NCBI RefSeq assembly: GCF_011682045.1
Contig: NZ_VVIW01000005.1
Span: forward strand, 62,001 to 126,000
DNA length: 64,000 nucleotides
Reading direction: 5' to 3'
DNA from: Massilia aquatica
Lineage (GTDB): Bacteria; Pseudomonadota; Gammaproteobacteria; Burkholderiales; Burkholderiaceae_D
In this document: piece by piece, positions 25,991 through 35,800 of the stretch
Numbering within the stretch: position 1 is the first letter of the stretch
Layout of the letters: the number at the start of each line of letters is the position of its first letter
The notes under the pieces: model-generated
The model's database searches: none
Seen by the model: the letters and a program-made list of their open reading frames with translations, nothing else
Told to the model about the DNA's origin: nothing
Program-made: the position numbers and the translations under genes

Positions 25991-27432
25991 ATACCCATGT
26001 ATTGGCATTGCAGTTAATGGCGTGCCAAGGCTGCCTGGGCGCCTTCGACACCCTGTATCACCATGAACTGACCGAGGCGCTCCCGGGCCGCGCCAGCGCC
26101 AGGCTGGAATTGTCGATCCATGCCGTGCGCGCCCTCATTTACAGCGCCATGTTCATCGGCCTGTCGTGCTGGCGCTTCAATGGCCTGTGGGCAGTGGTTC
26201 TGCTGGTCGTGTTCGCGGTCGAAATCGTGCTGACCTTGTGGGACTTCGTGGTCGAGGACAAGACCCGCCTGCTGCCGGCCACCGAACGCGTCACGCATAC
26301 GGTGCTGGCCATGAACGGCGGCGCCTTCATCGCCTTGCTGGCGCTGAACGCCGGCGAAGCGCTGGCGCTGCCGACCGCGCTGGTGTGGGAGCCGCACGGC
26401 GCCCTGAGTCTCTTCCTGTTCGTGTGCGGCCTCGGGGTCGGCTTGTCCGGCATCCGCGATGCGTTCGCGGCGCGCGCGCTTGCGCGCCAGGCGGCACGGG
26501 CGGACGCACCCGCCTTGCGTTTTGGCGACGCCGAATGCGCGGTGCTGGTGACCGGCGCTACGGGGTTCATCGGCCAGAAACTGGTGCGCGCACTGCTCGC
26601 CGACGGCCATCGCGTCACAGTACTCACGCGCCAGCCGCGCGCAGCCGCCTGGATGTTCGACGCCCGCGTCGAGTGCATCGGCGACATGGGCGCCTTGCCG
26701 CCGGCGCGCCGCATCGACGTGGTGGTCAACCTGGCCGGTGCCCGTATTCTCGGCTGGCGCTGGAGCGAAGCGCGCCGCGCGGCCTTGCGCGCCAGCCGCA
26801 TCGGCACCACGCGCAAGGTGGTCGCCTGGATTGCGGCGGCCCATCACAAGCCGGCGCTGATGCTGTCGGCGTCGGCCATCGGTTACTACGGCATCCAGGC
26901 GCAGGGGGTTGATACGGTGCTCACCGAGCGCGATGGACCGCAGGCGATGTTCATGTCGGACCTGTGCCGCGAGTGGGAAGAAGCCGCTTACGCGGCCGCG
27001 GCGCATGGCGTGCGCGTGGCGTGCATGCGTTTTGGGCTGGTGCTGGGCACCCAGGGCGCGCTGCCGATGATGCTGTTGCCGGTCAAACTGGGCATGGGCG
27101 GCCCGCTCGGCGGCGGGCGCCAGTGGCTGTCGTGGATCCATGTGGACGACCTGATCGCCGGCATGGCCCATCTGTGGACCGGGGGCGAGGGCGGGGCCTG
27201 GAACTTCACCGCGCCGCAAAATCTGTCGCAGGCTGACTTCAACAAGGTGGCGGCCACCGTGTTGAAGCGCCCCTACTGGCTGCCGACGCCCGGCTGGCCG
27301 ATGCGCCTGGCGCTGGGCGAACAGGCCGACCTGCTGCTCGAAGGCCAGCGCGTGGCGCCGGCCAGGCTGCAGGCCAGCGGTTTCGCGTTCCGCCATCCGG
27401 CCCTGGCCGGGGCGCTGGCGAATCTGTTATGA
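25987..27432 (+). CDS. Membrane domain fused to TIGR01777 NAD(P)-dependent reductase/epimerase
   Basis: This 481-residue fusion has an N-terminal membrane half (about 1-160) with four helices and CQGCLGAFDTLYHHELTEALP at the start, then a Rossmann-fold half from about residue 185. The latter shows LVTGATGFIGQKLVRALL, VVNLAGARILGWRWSEARR, SASAIGYYG and WLSWIHVDDLI, which are typical of TIGR01777 SDR proteins. It is the last gene of the five-gene operon. The fusion tethers the reductase to the membrane. The substrate is unknown. Confidence 0.88.
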   Translation: MNTHVLALQLMACQGCLGAFDTLYHHELTEALPGRASARLELSIHAVRALIYSAMFIGLSCWRFNGLWAVVLLVVFAVEIVLTLWDFVVEDKTRLLPATERVTHTVLAMNGGAFIALLALNAGEALALPTALVWEPHGALSLFLFVCGLGVGLSGIRDAFAARALARQAARADAPALRFGDAECAVLVTGATGFIGQKLVRALLADGHRVTVLTRQPRAAAWMFDARVECIGDMGALPPARRIDVVVNLAGARILGWRWSEARRAALRASRIGTTRKVVAWIAAAHHKPALMLSASAIGYYGIQAQGVDTVLTERDGPQAMFMSDLCREWEEAAYAAAAHGVRVACMRFGLVLGTQGALPMMLLPVKLGMGGPLGGGRQWLSWIHVDDLIAGMAHLWTGGEGGAWNFTAPQNLSQADFNKVAATVLKRPYWLPTPGWPMRLALGEQADLLLEGQRVAPARLQASGFAFRHPALAGALANLL

Positions 27433-27435
27433 CGC

Positions 27436-28200
27436 TTAGTCGATCAGGATCTTGACGGCGACCTTGCCTTCGCCCACCGGGCTGTCCTGGCGCACCATCA
27501 GCTGGCTGCCCTTGGCAAACCAGAAGGTCGATATGGTGCCGGGGCGGTTGTAGTCGGTGGTCACGACCCAGCAGTCGATCATGCCGCCCGGGCCGGGCAG
27601 GCTGGCCGATCCGGTCACCTTGAACAGGTAGCGCGCGGGCCCTTGCTGGCTGCCCGGGTGGTAGAAGTTGATGCGCGCCTCGAAGCCGTCCGCCAGCGGC
27701 AAGGCTTGCAGCGTCTCGATGTCGGTCTCGAAGTTGAAGGTCGGCTCTGGCGATGCGACCACCAGGTCCTTGTTGACGCTGTCCGCAAGGTCCTTCATGC
27801 CGGTGATTTTATCAGGCGCAAAGACAAAGCCTTCGACCACGCGCTTGCCGTCCTTTTCCGCGATGCGCTCGTGGGTGCGTGGCCGGAACGAGCCGGCATC
27901 GAACCAAGAGGTCACCGTTTTCAGCGACGGCGCCGCCGCCGCCGCGTCGTAGCGTTGCGTGATGCGCATGCGCTGCTGGCCATCTTCGGTGGAAAATCGG
28001 ATTTCGCGGGTGATGATGTCCAGCGGGATCCTGGCGTCGCCGTTGTGCAGGTAGCGCAGGTAGTGGTGCACGCCTTCTTTCACCAGTGCGGCGCGCGGCA
28101 GGGCGGGGCCGACATCGACGCTGGTGACGGCGGCATAGCTGCAAGGGGCAAGGGTGGCGGCCATGATCAGGGCGGGCAATGCCCGTCGGGGTATGCGCAT
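27436..28200 (-). CDS. DUF3108-like secreted protein
   Basis: This 254-residue exported protein starts with a signal peptide (about residues 1-23, ending CSYA). It contains TFNFETDIETLQALPLADGFEARINFYHPG and ends in a beta-rich stretch with FWFAKGSQLMVRQDSPVG, consistent with DUF3108 proteins. The function is unknown. It ends 3 bases after the convergent operon's last stop and follows the LytTR gene on the same strand. Confidence 0.72.
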   Translation of the reverse strand: MRIPRRALPALIMAATLAPCSYAAVTSVDVGPALPRAALVKEGVHHYLRYLHNGDARIPLDIITREIRFSTEDGQQRMRITQRYDAAAAAPSLKTVTSWFDAGSFRPRTHERIAEKDGKRVVEGFVFAPDKITGMKDLADSVNKDLVVASPEPTFNFETDIETLQALPLADGFEARINFYHPGSQQGPARYLFKVTGSASLPGPGGMIDCWVVTTDYNRPGTISTFWFAKGSQLMVRQDSPVGEGKVAVKILID

Positions 28201-28219
28201 ATCGACGATCTCCGGTAGG

Positions 28220-28933
28220 TTAAAAACTCAACAGGTCTTTCAATTCCTGGGCATTGCGGCGCGAGATTTCCAGCACTTTACCATCGCTCATGGTCACCTC
28301 ATAACCCATCGAGATCGATTCTTCGATGGCGCGGATTTCCTGCAGGTTGATGATGCACTGGCGGTTGGCGCGGAAGAAGAACTTGACCGGCAAGCGCTCT
28401 TCGATGCTGTTCAGCGATTTTTTGACGTAGGCTTTCTCGCTGCCGAAGAAAATGCGCACGTAGTTCTTGCAGCTTTCAATATAGCGGATTGTCTCCAGGC
28501 TCACCAGGTGGCAGCGCTCGCCATCCTTGACGAAGATTTTGCTGTTGATGTCGAGCGGCGGCCTTGCCAGTGCGGGCGGCGCGGCATCGGCCGCAGCCAG
28601 CTTGGCAATCGCAGTGGCCAGCCGTTCGTGGCTGACCGGCTTGAGCAGGTAGTCGACGGTGTTGTAGTCGAACGAGCGGATCGCGTATTCCGAATACGCT
28701 GTCGTAAAGACAATGCGCGGCAGGTAGTCGAGCAACTCCAGCAGGTCGAAGCCGCTGGCGCCGGGCATGTGGATGTCGAGGAACAGCACATCCGGCCGTA
28801 GTTCGGCGATCAGCGGCGCCGCCGTTGCCGGGTGGTCCGCCTGGCCGACCACCTCGACCCCGTCGAACTGGCCGAGCATGCGCACCAGGCCCTCGCGCGC
28901 CAGGCGCGAGTCTTCAATCACCATCACCCTCAT
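28220..28933 (-). CDS. LytTR-family response regulator
   Basis: This 237-residue regulator has a receiver domain with Glu7/Asp8, phosphoacceptor Asp53 in LFLDIHMPG, and Lys in DYLLKPVS. A LytTR DNA-binding domain follows (KIFVKDGERCHLVSLETIRYIES, then FFRANRQCIINLQEI). It overlaps its partner kinase by 4 bases. An ORF extension to 29122 lies inside the kinase gene and is rejected. Confidence 0.93.
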   Translation of the reverse strand: MRVMVIEDSRLAREGLVRMLGQFDGVEVVGQADHPATAAPLIAELRPDVLFLDIHMPGASGFDLLELLDYLPRIVFTTAYSEYAIRSFDYNTVDYLLKPVSHERLATAIAKLAAADAAPPALARPPLDINSKIFVKDGERCHLVSLETIRYIESCKNYVRIFFGSEKAYVKKSLNSIEERLPVKFFFRANRQCIINLQEIRAIEESISMGYEVTMSDGKVLEISRRNAQELKDLLSF

Positions 28934-30024
28934 GCCGCGCGCTCCAGCGGCAGCGTGACAGTGACCTTGAACACCCCATCGGCGTGCGCCGCCTTCAGGC
29001 TGGCCGATTCGCCATACAGCAGATGCAGGCGCTGTTCGATATTGAGCAGGCCGATGCCGGTGCAGCCGGGCTTCTGCATGGGCGCGTCCGGGGCGTCGTT
29101 GCGCACTTCCAGCAGCAGGCACTGGCCATGCTGGCTGGCGGCCACGCTCAGGACCCCGCCGCCCTGGAGCTGGTCGAGGCCATGCTTGATGGCGTTCTCC
29201 ACCAGCATCTGCAAGACCATCGGCGGCATCAGCGCGTCATCGAGGCCGGGCGCGATGCGAAGGGAGAAGTCGAGCCGTTCTTCCAGCTGCGTCTTGACGA
29301 TGGCGAGGTACTTGGTGATGATGCCCACTTCATGATGCAGGCTGACTTTTTCGTGCCGGCTGCTTTCGAGCGAGTAGCGCAGGATGTCGGAAAACGAGGT
29401 AATCATGGCGTCGGCGCGCTGCGCATCTTCATGGATCATGAAGCGGATGTTATTGAGTGAATTGAACAGGAAGTGCGGATTGAGCTGGTTCGACAGGCTG
29501 CTCAACTGCGCTTCCTTGAGGTTGTTCTGCAGGCGCAGGTTGAACAGTTCGGCGTTCTTGATGCGCCGGCTGCTGCTTACGCTGATGTAGATGAAGCCCC
29601 ATACCGCCACGAACAGCTGGCTCTTGGGGGCTTCGTCCATGAATTTGTTCAGTATGAGTTCGGACGGGATCACCGGTATCTTGAGCGCTTTGTATTTGGC
29701 GCTGATGGCTTTCAAGAACATCGGCGTGACCACGGCGGTGACGCAGGCGCCGATCACCATGCCTGCCACTGCGCTGTAGATCACCACGATGGCAATCAGC
29801 CTGGCGATTGGTACCGTGTCGCCGCCGCGCCGCTTGTACAGCCAGCGCAGCACCAGCACCGCCAGCGTGTAGAACGGAATCCACGTCAGGCTGGTGTAGA
29901 CCTGCAGCCTGACCATGAAACCCCACACCACGGCGATGGCAATGCTGGCCATCAGCCCGACCGCCACCGCGCTGAAGTGGTAGAGCCAGAAGTCGCGCTG
30001 GCGCGGGAAGAAGTGAAGTGGCAT
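28930..30024 (-). CDS. LytS-type sensor histidine kinase
   Basis: This 364-residue kinase has several N-terminal membrane helices (about 15-37, 45-62, 75-100). The His_kinase domain follows, with LSNQLNPHFLFNSLNNIRFMI carrying the phosphorylated His, and an HATPase domain with LVENAIKHGLDQ and GIGLLNIEQRL. Its partner LytTR regulator overlaps by 4 bases. The signal is not evident; neighbouring genes encode secreted or envelope proteins. Confidence 0.92.
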   Translation of the reverse strand: MPLHFFPRQRDFWLYHFSAVAVGLMASIAIAVVWGFMVRLQVYTSLTWIPFYTLAVLVLRWLYKRRGGDTVPIARLIAIVVIYSAVAGMVIGACVTAVVTPMFLKAISAKYKALKIPVIPSELILNKFMDEAPKSQLFVAVWGFIYISVSSSRRIKNAELFNLRLQNNLKEAQLSSLSNQLNPHFLFNSLNNIRFMIHEDAQRADAMITSFSDILRYSLESSRHEKVSLHHEVGIITKYLAIVKTQLEERLDFSLRIAPGLDDALMPPMVLQMLVENAIKHGLDQLQGGGVLSVAASQHGQCLLLEVRNDAPDAPMQKPGCTGIGLLNIEQRLHLLYGESASLKAAHADGVFKVTVTLPLERAA

Positions 30025-30095
30025 GCGGTCGGCTTATCCAGTGGATGATCTAAGAGCGCATTCTAGCAAGACAGCGGGTGCGGCCTGGTTGCCGC

Positions 30096-31103
30096 TTACT
30101 TGGCCGCTTTGCGCCGTTCGCGTTCGGCCGCGCGCGCCGTGACCAGTTCCGCCTCGAAGCGCGCCGCCGACGCGGCCTGCGCCTGCACCGGTCCGCCCAG
30201 CGCCAGGCGGAAGCCTTCGCCGATGCTGCTCGCGTTATCGTCCCCCGCGTGGCCGCGCACCACCGTGCGCACATCGCGCGACGAGAAGCTGCCGCCGCGG
30301 TGCATCATCATCGGCGACTGGCGCTTGCTGCAGTTGGTGGTCCATGCCGAGCCATCGGCCGGCGCGCCCTCGTAGTTCAGGTGTTCGCAATCGGCTACGT
30401 ATTCACCCACATTGCCGATCATGTCGTACAGGCCGAAGGCGTTCGGCTGGTACATGCCGACCACGGTGGTAAACGCAGCGCCATCTTCGCAGGTGGCCGG
30501 TTTGCCGGTGCGGCCGATGATGGCGGCGATCGCCTTGCTGCCCGTGACATCGCGGATGTTCGCATGGCGGCACACCTCGGTGGCATCGTTGCCGAAGTAG
30601 TAGTCGCCCTTGCTGCCGGCGCGCGCGGCGTATTCCCATTCGGCTTCCGACGGCAGGCGGTATGGCTTGCCGGTCTGCGCCGACAGCCATTTGGCGTAGG
30701 CGGTGGCGTCCTGCCACGTGACGCACATGACCGGATGGTAGTCGCCCGGCGCGTAAGCGGGCGTGTTCCAGGCGCCGGGACCCATGTCCATGCCCCACTC
30801 GGCGCTGGAGAACTTCCAGCACTGGTCCTGGGTCTTGTGGCCGGTCGCTTCGACGAACTGGCGGAACTGGCCGACGGTGACTTCATATTTGGCCATCTGG
30901 AAGGCGGGCACGCGCACCTCGTGCACCGGCTGGTCGGTCGGATAGTCCTTGTCCGGGCCCGGGACCGGGCCGCCCATCGCGAACGTGCCGCCTTTGATGG
31001 CGGCCATCGGCGGTTCGGTGACGTTTCCGGCGCCACTGCCGGAGGCGGCTGCCGCGCCGTTTGACGCCATCAGGGCCAGGGAGAACAGGAGGGTGCTTTG
31101 CAT
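30096..31103 (-). CDS. SUMF1-domain protein lacking FGE cysteines
   Basis: This 335-residue exported protein has a short signal peptide, then a formylglycine-generating-enzyme-like domain: GGTFAMGG, YEVTVGQFRQFVEATGH, PVMCVTWQDATAYAKWLS, RLPSEAEWEYAARAG and NAFGLYDMIGNVGEYVADC. In the C-terminal RGGSFSSRDVRTVVRGH stretch, the two catalytic cysteines of true FGE are absent, so it is probably a binding or structural member. An Ala/Glu/Arg-rich tail ends it. It may be transcribed upstream of the LytS kinase, with a 71-base gap. Confidence 0.85.
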   Translation of the reverse strand: MQSTLLFSLALMASNGAAAASGSGAGNVTEPPMAAIKGGTFAMGGPVPGPDKDYPTDQPVHEVRVPAFQMAKYEVTVGQFRQFVEATGHKTQDQCWKFSSAEWGMDMGPGAWNTPAYAPGDYHPVMCVTWQDATAYAKWLSAQTGKPYRLPSEAEWEYAARAGSKGDYYFGNDATEVCRHANIRDVTGSKAIAAIIGRTGKPATCEDGAAFTTVVGMYQPNAFGLYDMIGNVGEYVADCEHLNYEGAPADGSAWTTNCSKRQSPMMMHRGGSFSSRDVRTVVRGHAGDDNASSIGEGFRLALGGPVQAQAASAARFEAELVTARAAERERRKAAK

Positions 31104-31385
31104 GTCGTGCCTTCATCAAGTGGGGTGGTGAGAATGAAGCGCATTCTGGGCGAGCGTGCTGTCCTTTTGGCAAAAAGGTGCCGACCGGCGCTATGCGGGG
31201 ATGAGCGGCGCTGCGGACCGGCAGATACGTCCCGTAACACTTCTTACCGGTGCATGCTGGTTGCAAGGAGCCAATCGCGGTGTAATGGGTACATGGACGA
31301 CACGCAGTAGTCGCCCTGGTCCCCGAAGAGACGGTATGTTCAGGCGGCCCATTTGCTGCACGCAGTATTGACGACAGGAGTTCAT

Positions 31386-31826
31386 ATGCACAAGAAAGCC
31401 CTCATCATCGCCCTCATGGCTGTTTGCATGGGCACCGGCAGCGCAGCTTTCGCCCAATCGCGCGACTATCGCGGCGACGACGGTCAGCGCAGCGAGCACA
31501 ATGAACGCAATGACCGCCATGACCGCTATGAGCGGCATGACCGCGACGACCGTCATGACCGTCACGACAATCGCCGCGGCGACCGTTACGACGGCCCGCG
31601 CGGCGGCTACCAGGGACACGAGTATCGTCCGGCGCAGCGTCACCACTTCCGTCGCGGCGCCTACCTGGATCAGCGCTATCGGGGCAGCAGCTACGTGGTG
31701 AGCGACTGGCGCAGCCGTCGCCTGAGCGCGCCGCCGCGTGGATCGCACTGGGTGCAGGACAACGGCGACTACGCGCTGGTGGCGATTGCCACGGGCCTGA
31801 TTACGCAGGTACTGTTGAACCAATAG
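31386..31826 (+). CDS. RcnB-like periplasmic protein
   Basis: This 146-residue exported protein has a signal peptide (MHKKALIIALMAVCMGTGSAAFA) and a very His/Arg/Asp-rich middle (about residues 28-75, many HDR and DRHDR repeats). The C-terminal domain contains YRGSSYVVSDWRSRRLSAPPRGSHWVQDNGDYALVAIATGLI, the RcnB/YohN pattern. A metal-related role is inferred from the family and His-richness. AGGAG precedes the ATG. Confidence 0.85.
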   Translation: MHKKALIIALMAVCMGTGSAAFAQSRDYRGDDGQRSEHNERNDRHDRYERHDRDDRHDRHDNRRGDRYDGPRGGYQGHEYRPAQRHHFRRGAYLDQRYRGSSYVVSDWRSRRLSAPPRGSHWVQDNGDYALVAIATGLITQVLLNQ

Positions 31827-31888
31827 CGGCGATGCCGGGGCGGCGGCTAGAATGCCGCTTTTGCTCCGGCCATGCTGCCTGGTTTTCC

Positions 31889-32395
31889 ATGACACTGAAC
31901 GACAAGCCCTTTCATCCCGACCTGCTCGCGCTCCAGCAGGCATACGACGCGCATGGCCTGGCATGGAGCGTGCCCCGGCACGAGGCCGAAAGCGCCGACT
32001 ATGCGGCGGCGGTCTTCGAGGTTGCCGGCCTGAGGGTGCGCTTCCGGGTTGCCAAAATCACGCCAACCAAGGTGGGGCAGTTCGTCACGCTGTGGAAACG
32101 CATCGGCGCCGGCCCGATCCAGCCGTTCGACGACAGCGACCCGGTCGACCTGTTCGTGGTCAGCACCCGCGACGGCGAACGGCTCGGGCAGTTCGTTTTC
32201 CCGACGGCGCTGCTGGGCGCGCGCGATGTGGTGGCGCGCGGCGGGCAGGGCGGCAAGCGCGCGATCCGCGTGTATCCGCCATGGGTTGTCACGACCAGCA
32301 AGCAGGCGCAGGCCACGCAGCGCTGGCAGCGCCCTTATTTTGTCGCGGCCGGCGCCGATGCGCCAGGCATGCGCAGGCTCTATGCACCGCCCTGA
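31889..32395 (+). CDS. MepB family protein
   Basis: This 168-residue protein matches MepB: an early RFRVAKITPTKVGQFVTLWKR, then PFDDSDPVDLFVV, and a late GGKRAIRVYPPWVVTTSKQAQATQRWQ. MepB was named from a staphylococcal multidrug-efflux locus, but its biochemical role is not known. The ATG at 31889 (MTLNDKPF) is preferred over the upstream 31832, which lacks homology-like sequence. Its 3' end overlaps the convergent AraC gene by 16 bases. Confidence 0.85.
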   Translation: MTLNDKPFHPDLLALQQAYDAHGLAWSVPRHEAESADYAAAVFEVAGLRVRFRVAKITPTKVGQFVTLWKRIGAGPIQPFDDSDPVDLFVVSTRDGERLGQFVFPTALLGARDVVARGGQGGKRAIRVYPPWVVTTSKQAQATQRWQRPYFVAAGADAPGMRRLYAPP

Positions 32396-33153
32396 CCTGG
32401 CGCCTGCTGCGACTTCCAGTACTCCAGCGGCGACGTCCCCACCAGTTTCGTGAAGTCGCGCGTGAAGTGGGCCTGGTCGAAAAACCCCAGCTGGCTTGCC
32501 AGGTCGGCCAGGTCCGGCGCTCCCGGCCTGGCCAGGCGCCAGCTCGCCTCCTGCAGCCGGTAGCGCTGGATGACCCACTTGGGCGACACTCCCACATAAT
32601 TGCTGAACAGCCTTTGCAGCGCGCGTTCTTCGATGCCGACCTGCGCGCACAGCGCGGCCACGCTGGCCGGGCCATCGACGGCTGCGGCGGCGGCCACCGC
32701 TTGTGCGGCGAGGAGGGCGCGCGGGTCCGGCGCCGGCAGCACCGCGAGCAGCATCGCTTCGGCCGCGCCGACCATGCCGGCGTCGCCGGCGGCAGCGAAC
32801 ACGCGCTGTTCGGCCTCGACCCCCGGCACGCGCAACACCTCGTCGACCGGCATGGTGCGGTCGGCCAGGGTTGATAACGGATGATCGATGAAAGGACGCA
32901 GGCCACCCGGCTTGAAGCGCACCCCCAGCACGCGGCCGGCGCCGGCCACGCTGCGTTCGAACGCGCCGCGCACCACGCCATGGATGGCGCTCCGGCCACG
33001 GTCGAACACCAGGTGCGCGTTCGGGTAGGGCAGCACGCGCTGGATCTCGGGCGCGCGCTCGCCCATGTTCCATTCGACGATCCAGTAGTAGTCGACAAAC
33101 AGCGCCAGCGGCGCCGCCGGCGGATAGGTGGCCAGGCGGATGCGGCGCGCCAT
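32380..33153 (-). CDS. AraC-family transcriptional regulator
   Basis: The C-terminal double helix-turn-helix (ERALQRLFSNYVGVSPKWVIQRYRLQEASWRL, then LADLASQLGFFDQAHFTRDFTKLVGTSPLEYW) defines the AraC/XylS family. The N-terminal part (PAAPLALFVDYYWIVEW, then AHLVFDRGRSAIHGV) is a DUF6597-like sensor. Several starts are possible: the ORF opens at 33321, but MARRIRLATYPP at 33153 is where family-like sequence begins and is used here. The 3' end overlaps mepB. The target is unknown; the divergent DUF3224 gene is a candidate. Confidence 0.8.
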   Translation of the reverse strand: MARRIRLATYPPAAPLALFVDYYWIVEWNMGERAPEIQRVLPYPNAHLVFDRGRSAIHGVVRGAFERSVAGAGRVLGVRFKPGGLRPFIDHPLSTLADRTMPVDEVLRVPGVEAEQRVFAAAGDAGMVGAAEAMLLAVLPAPDPRALLAAQAVAAAAAVDGPASVAALCAQVGIEERALQRLFSNYVGVSPKWVIQRYRLQEASWRLARPGAPDLADLASQLGFFDQAHFTRDFTKLVGTSPLEYWKSQQAPGQGGA

Positions 33154-33313
33154 GCCGAGCGGATCGACGATGCCTTTCGGCGTCGATGGGGCGGTGTCGG
33201 GTTTATCCAAGATGTTTGTCGTCCTCGCGCTTACTGTGGTGGTTCTGCGAGCAACCGCGCGTGTCAATGCGGCGCCGTCCATCCTTGCACTTACTTGAAT
33301 CCGAAAGTCTGCC

Positions 33314-33790
33314 ATGTCCATGATCCATTCCAGCGCAGCCGCGCTGTCCCTTCTAGCCGCCTTGCCAACAGCCAGCGCCCAGGCGGCGCCCGTTCTGCTT
33401 CACGCCAGCGGGCCGTTCGAGATCACGATCATACCCGCTGGCACGCCCGAGAAGGAAGGCCGCACCGCCACCGCCCGCATGGCGCTCGACAAGCGCTACG
33501 CGGGTGAGCTGGCCGCCAGCGGCGAGGGCACCATGCTCACGGCGGTGAGCGATGTCAAAGGTTCTGCCGCCTACGTCGCCATCGAGCGGGTCAGCGGCAC
33601 GCTGGCGGGACGTACGGGCAGTTTCGTGCTCCAGCATGCGGGCACCATGCGCGGCGGGACCAGCCAGGCCACGATTACCATCGTTCCCGATTCGGGCACC
33701 GGGGAGTTGAGCGGGATCAGCGGCAGCCTGGCGCTCAGCGTGGTCGACGGCAAACACTTTTACGCGCTCGAATACACGCTGGATAACTAG
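33314..33790 (+). CDS. DUF3224-like secreted protein
   Basis: This 158-residue protein has a signal peptide (about 1-24, LLAALPTASAQA). The beta-barrel-like domain matches DUF3224, with SGEGTMLTAVSDVKGSAAYVAIERVSGTLAGRTGSFVLQHAGTM and a late GTGELSGISGSLAL. The family is sometimes annotated as a lipocalin-like fold; function is unknown. It ends 4 bases into the convergent LysR gene. Confidence 0.82.
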   Translation: MSMIHSSAAALSLLAALPTASAQAAPVLLHASGPFEITIIPAGTPEKEGRTATARMALDKRYAGELAASGEGTMLTAVSDVKGSAAYVAIERVSGTLAGRTGSFVLQHAGTMRGGTSQATITIVPDSGTGELSGISGSLALSVVDGKHFYALEYTLDN

Positions 33791-34665
33791 CCGCGCACGG
33801 CATCGACAAAGGCGCGCAGCGCGGGCGGCATCTGGCGGCGGCTGGGGTAGTACAGGAAGTACTGGGACGGCGCCGCCTCGAACCCGGCCAGCAGCACCTG
33901 CAAGCGGCCGGCGTCGATGTGGGCCGCCGCATCGGCGTGGTAGATATACGCCAGGCCGGCGCCGTCGAGCGCCGCGCGGAGAATGAGCTCGTCGTCGTCG
34001 AACACCAGCGCGCCGTTGACGGCGACCGAGTAGCTGCGTCCGTCCTGCGCAAACTCCCAGGCGTAGCGGCTGCCGCTGGGGAAGCGGCGGCCGATGCAGC
34101 CGTGCCGTTCCAGCTCGCGCGGCGTGGCCGGCGCCCCGTTCGCCGCCAGGTAGGCGGGGGAGGCGACCACCACGAAGCGCTGCGGCGGGCCGAAGGGAAT
34201 GGCGATCATGTCGGCGGCCAGCCGCTCGCCGAAGCGCACGCCGGCGTCGAAGCCGGCGCCGACGATGTCGAGCAGGCCGTCGTCGGTGACGGCCTCTAAC
34301 TGCACGCGCGGATAGGTGGCCGCGAAGGACCCCAGCATGGGGGCGAGCAGCAGGCGGGCGGCGGAGCGCGGCAGGTTGATGCGCAGGGCGCCGGCCGGCA
34401 CGTCCTGCAGGCTGTCCAGTTCCGCCAGGGCGTCGGCGATCTCGCCGATGGCGGGCGCGAGGCGCGCCAGCAAGCGCGCGCCGGCTTCGGTCGGGGTCAC
34501 GCTGCGGGTGGTGCGGTTAAGCAGGCGCACGCCGAGGCGTTCTTCCAGCGCGCGCAGGGTGTGGCTCAGCGCGGAAGGGGAGACGCCGCGTTCGGCGGCG
34601 GCCTTGCGGAAGCTGCGCAGGCGCGCCACGGCGGCGAAGGCGTCAAGTTCATGCAGGTCGATCAT
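33787..34665 (-). CDS. LysR-family transcriptional regulator
   Basis: This 292-residue regulator has an N-terminal helix-turn-helix (LDAFAAVARLRSFRKAAAERGVSPSALSHTLRALEERLGVRLLNRTTRSV) and a periplasmic-binding-protein-like effector domain. The ATG at 34665 (MIDLHELDAF) is chosen; the ORF opening at 34752 adds residues without LysR character. It is divergent from an aldo/keto reductase with about 100 bases between, the usual layout of a LysR regulator and its target. Confidence 0.92.
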   Translation of the reverse strand: MIDLHELDAFAAVARLRSFRKAAAERGVSPSALSHTLRALEERLGVRLLNRTTRSVTPTEAGARLLARLAPAIGEIADALAELDSLQDVPAGALRINLPRSAARLLLAPMLGSFAATYPRVQLEAVTDDGLLDIVGAGFDAGVRFGERLAADMIAIPFGPPQRFVVVASPAYLAANGAPATPRELERHGCIGRRFPSGSRYAWEFAQDGRSYSVAVNGALVFDDDELILRAALDGAGLAYIYHADAAAHIDAGRLQVLLAGFEAAPSQYFLYYPSRRQMPPALRAFVDAVRG

Positions 34666-34769
34666 AAATTGATGAAATTTTCTCAGTAGTGCATGCGCAA
34701 TAAGGCATCTTATCCGATCAAACCAGGCCGCGCATACTGGCCGCTCATTCAAACCACGAGGAGTTAGCT

Positions 34770-35771
<1,002 letters not shown>

Positions 35772-35800
35772 GACCTCGGCGCGGCCGGTGCCGGCAGGCG

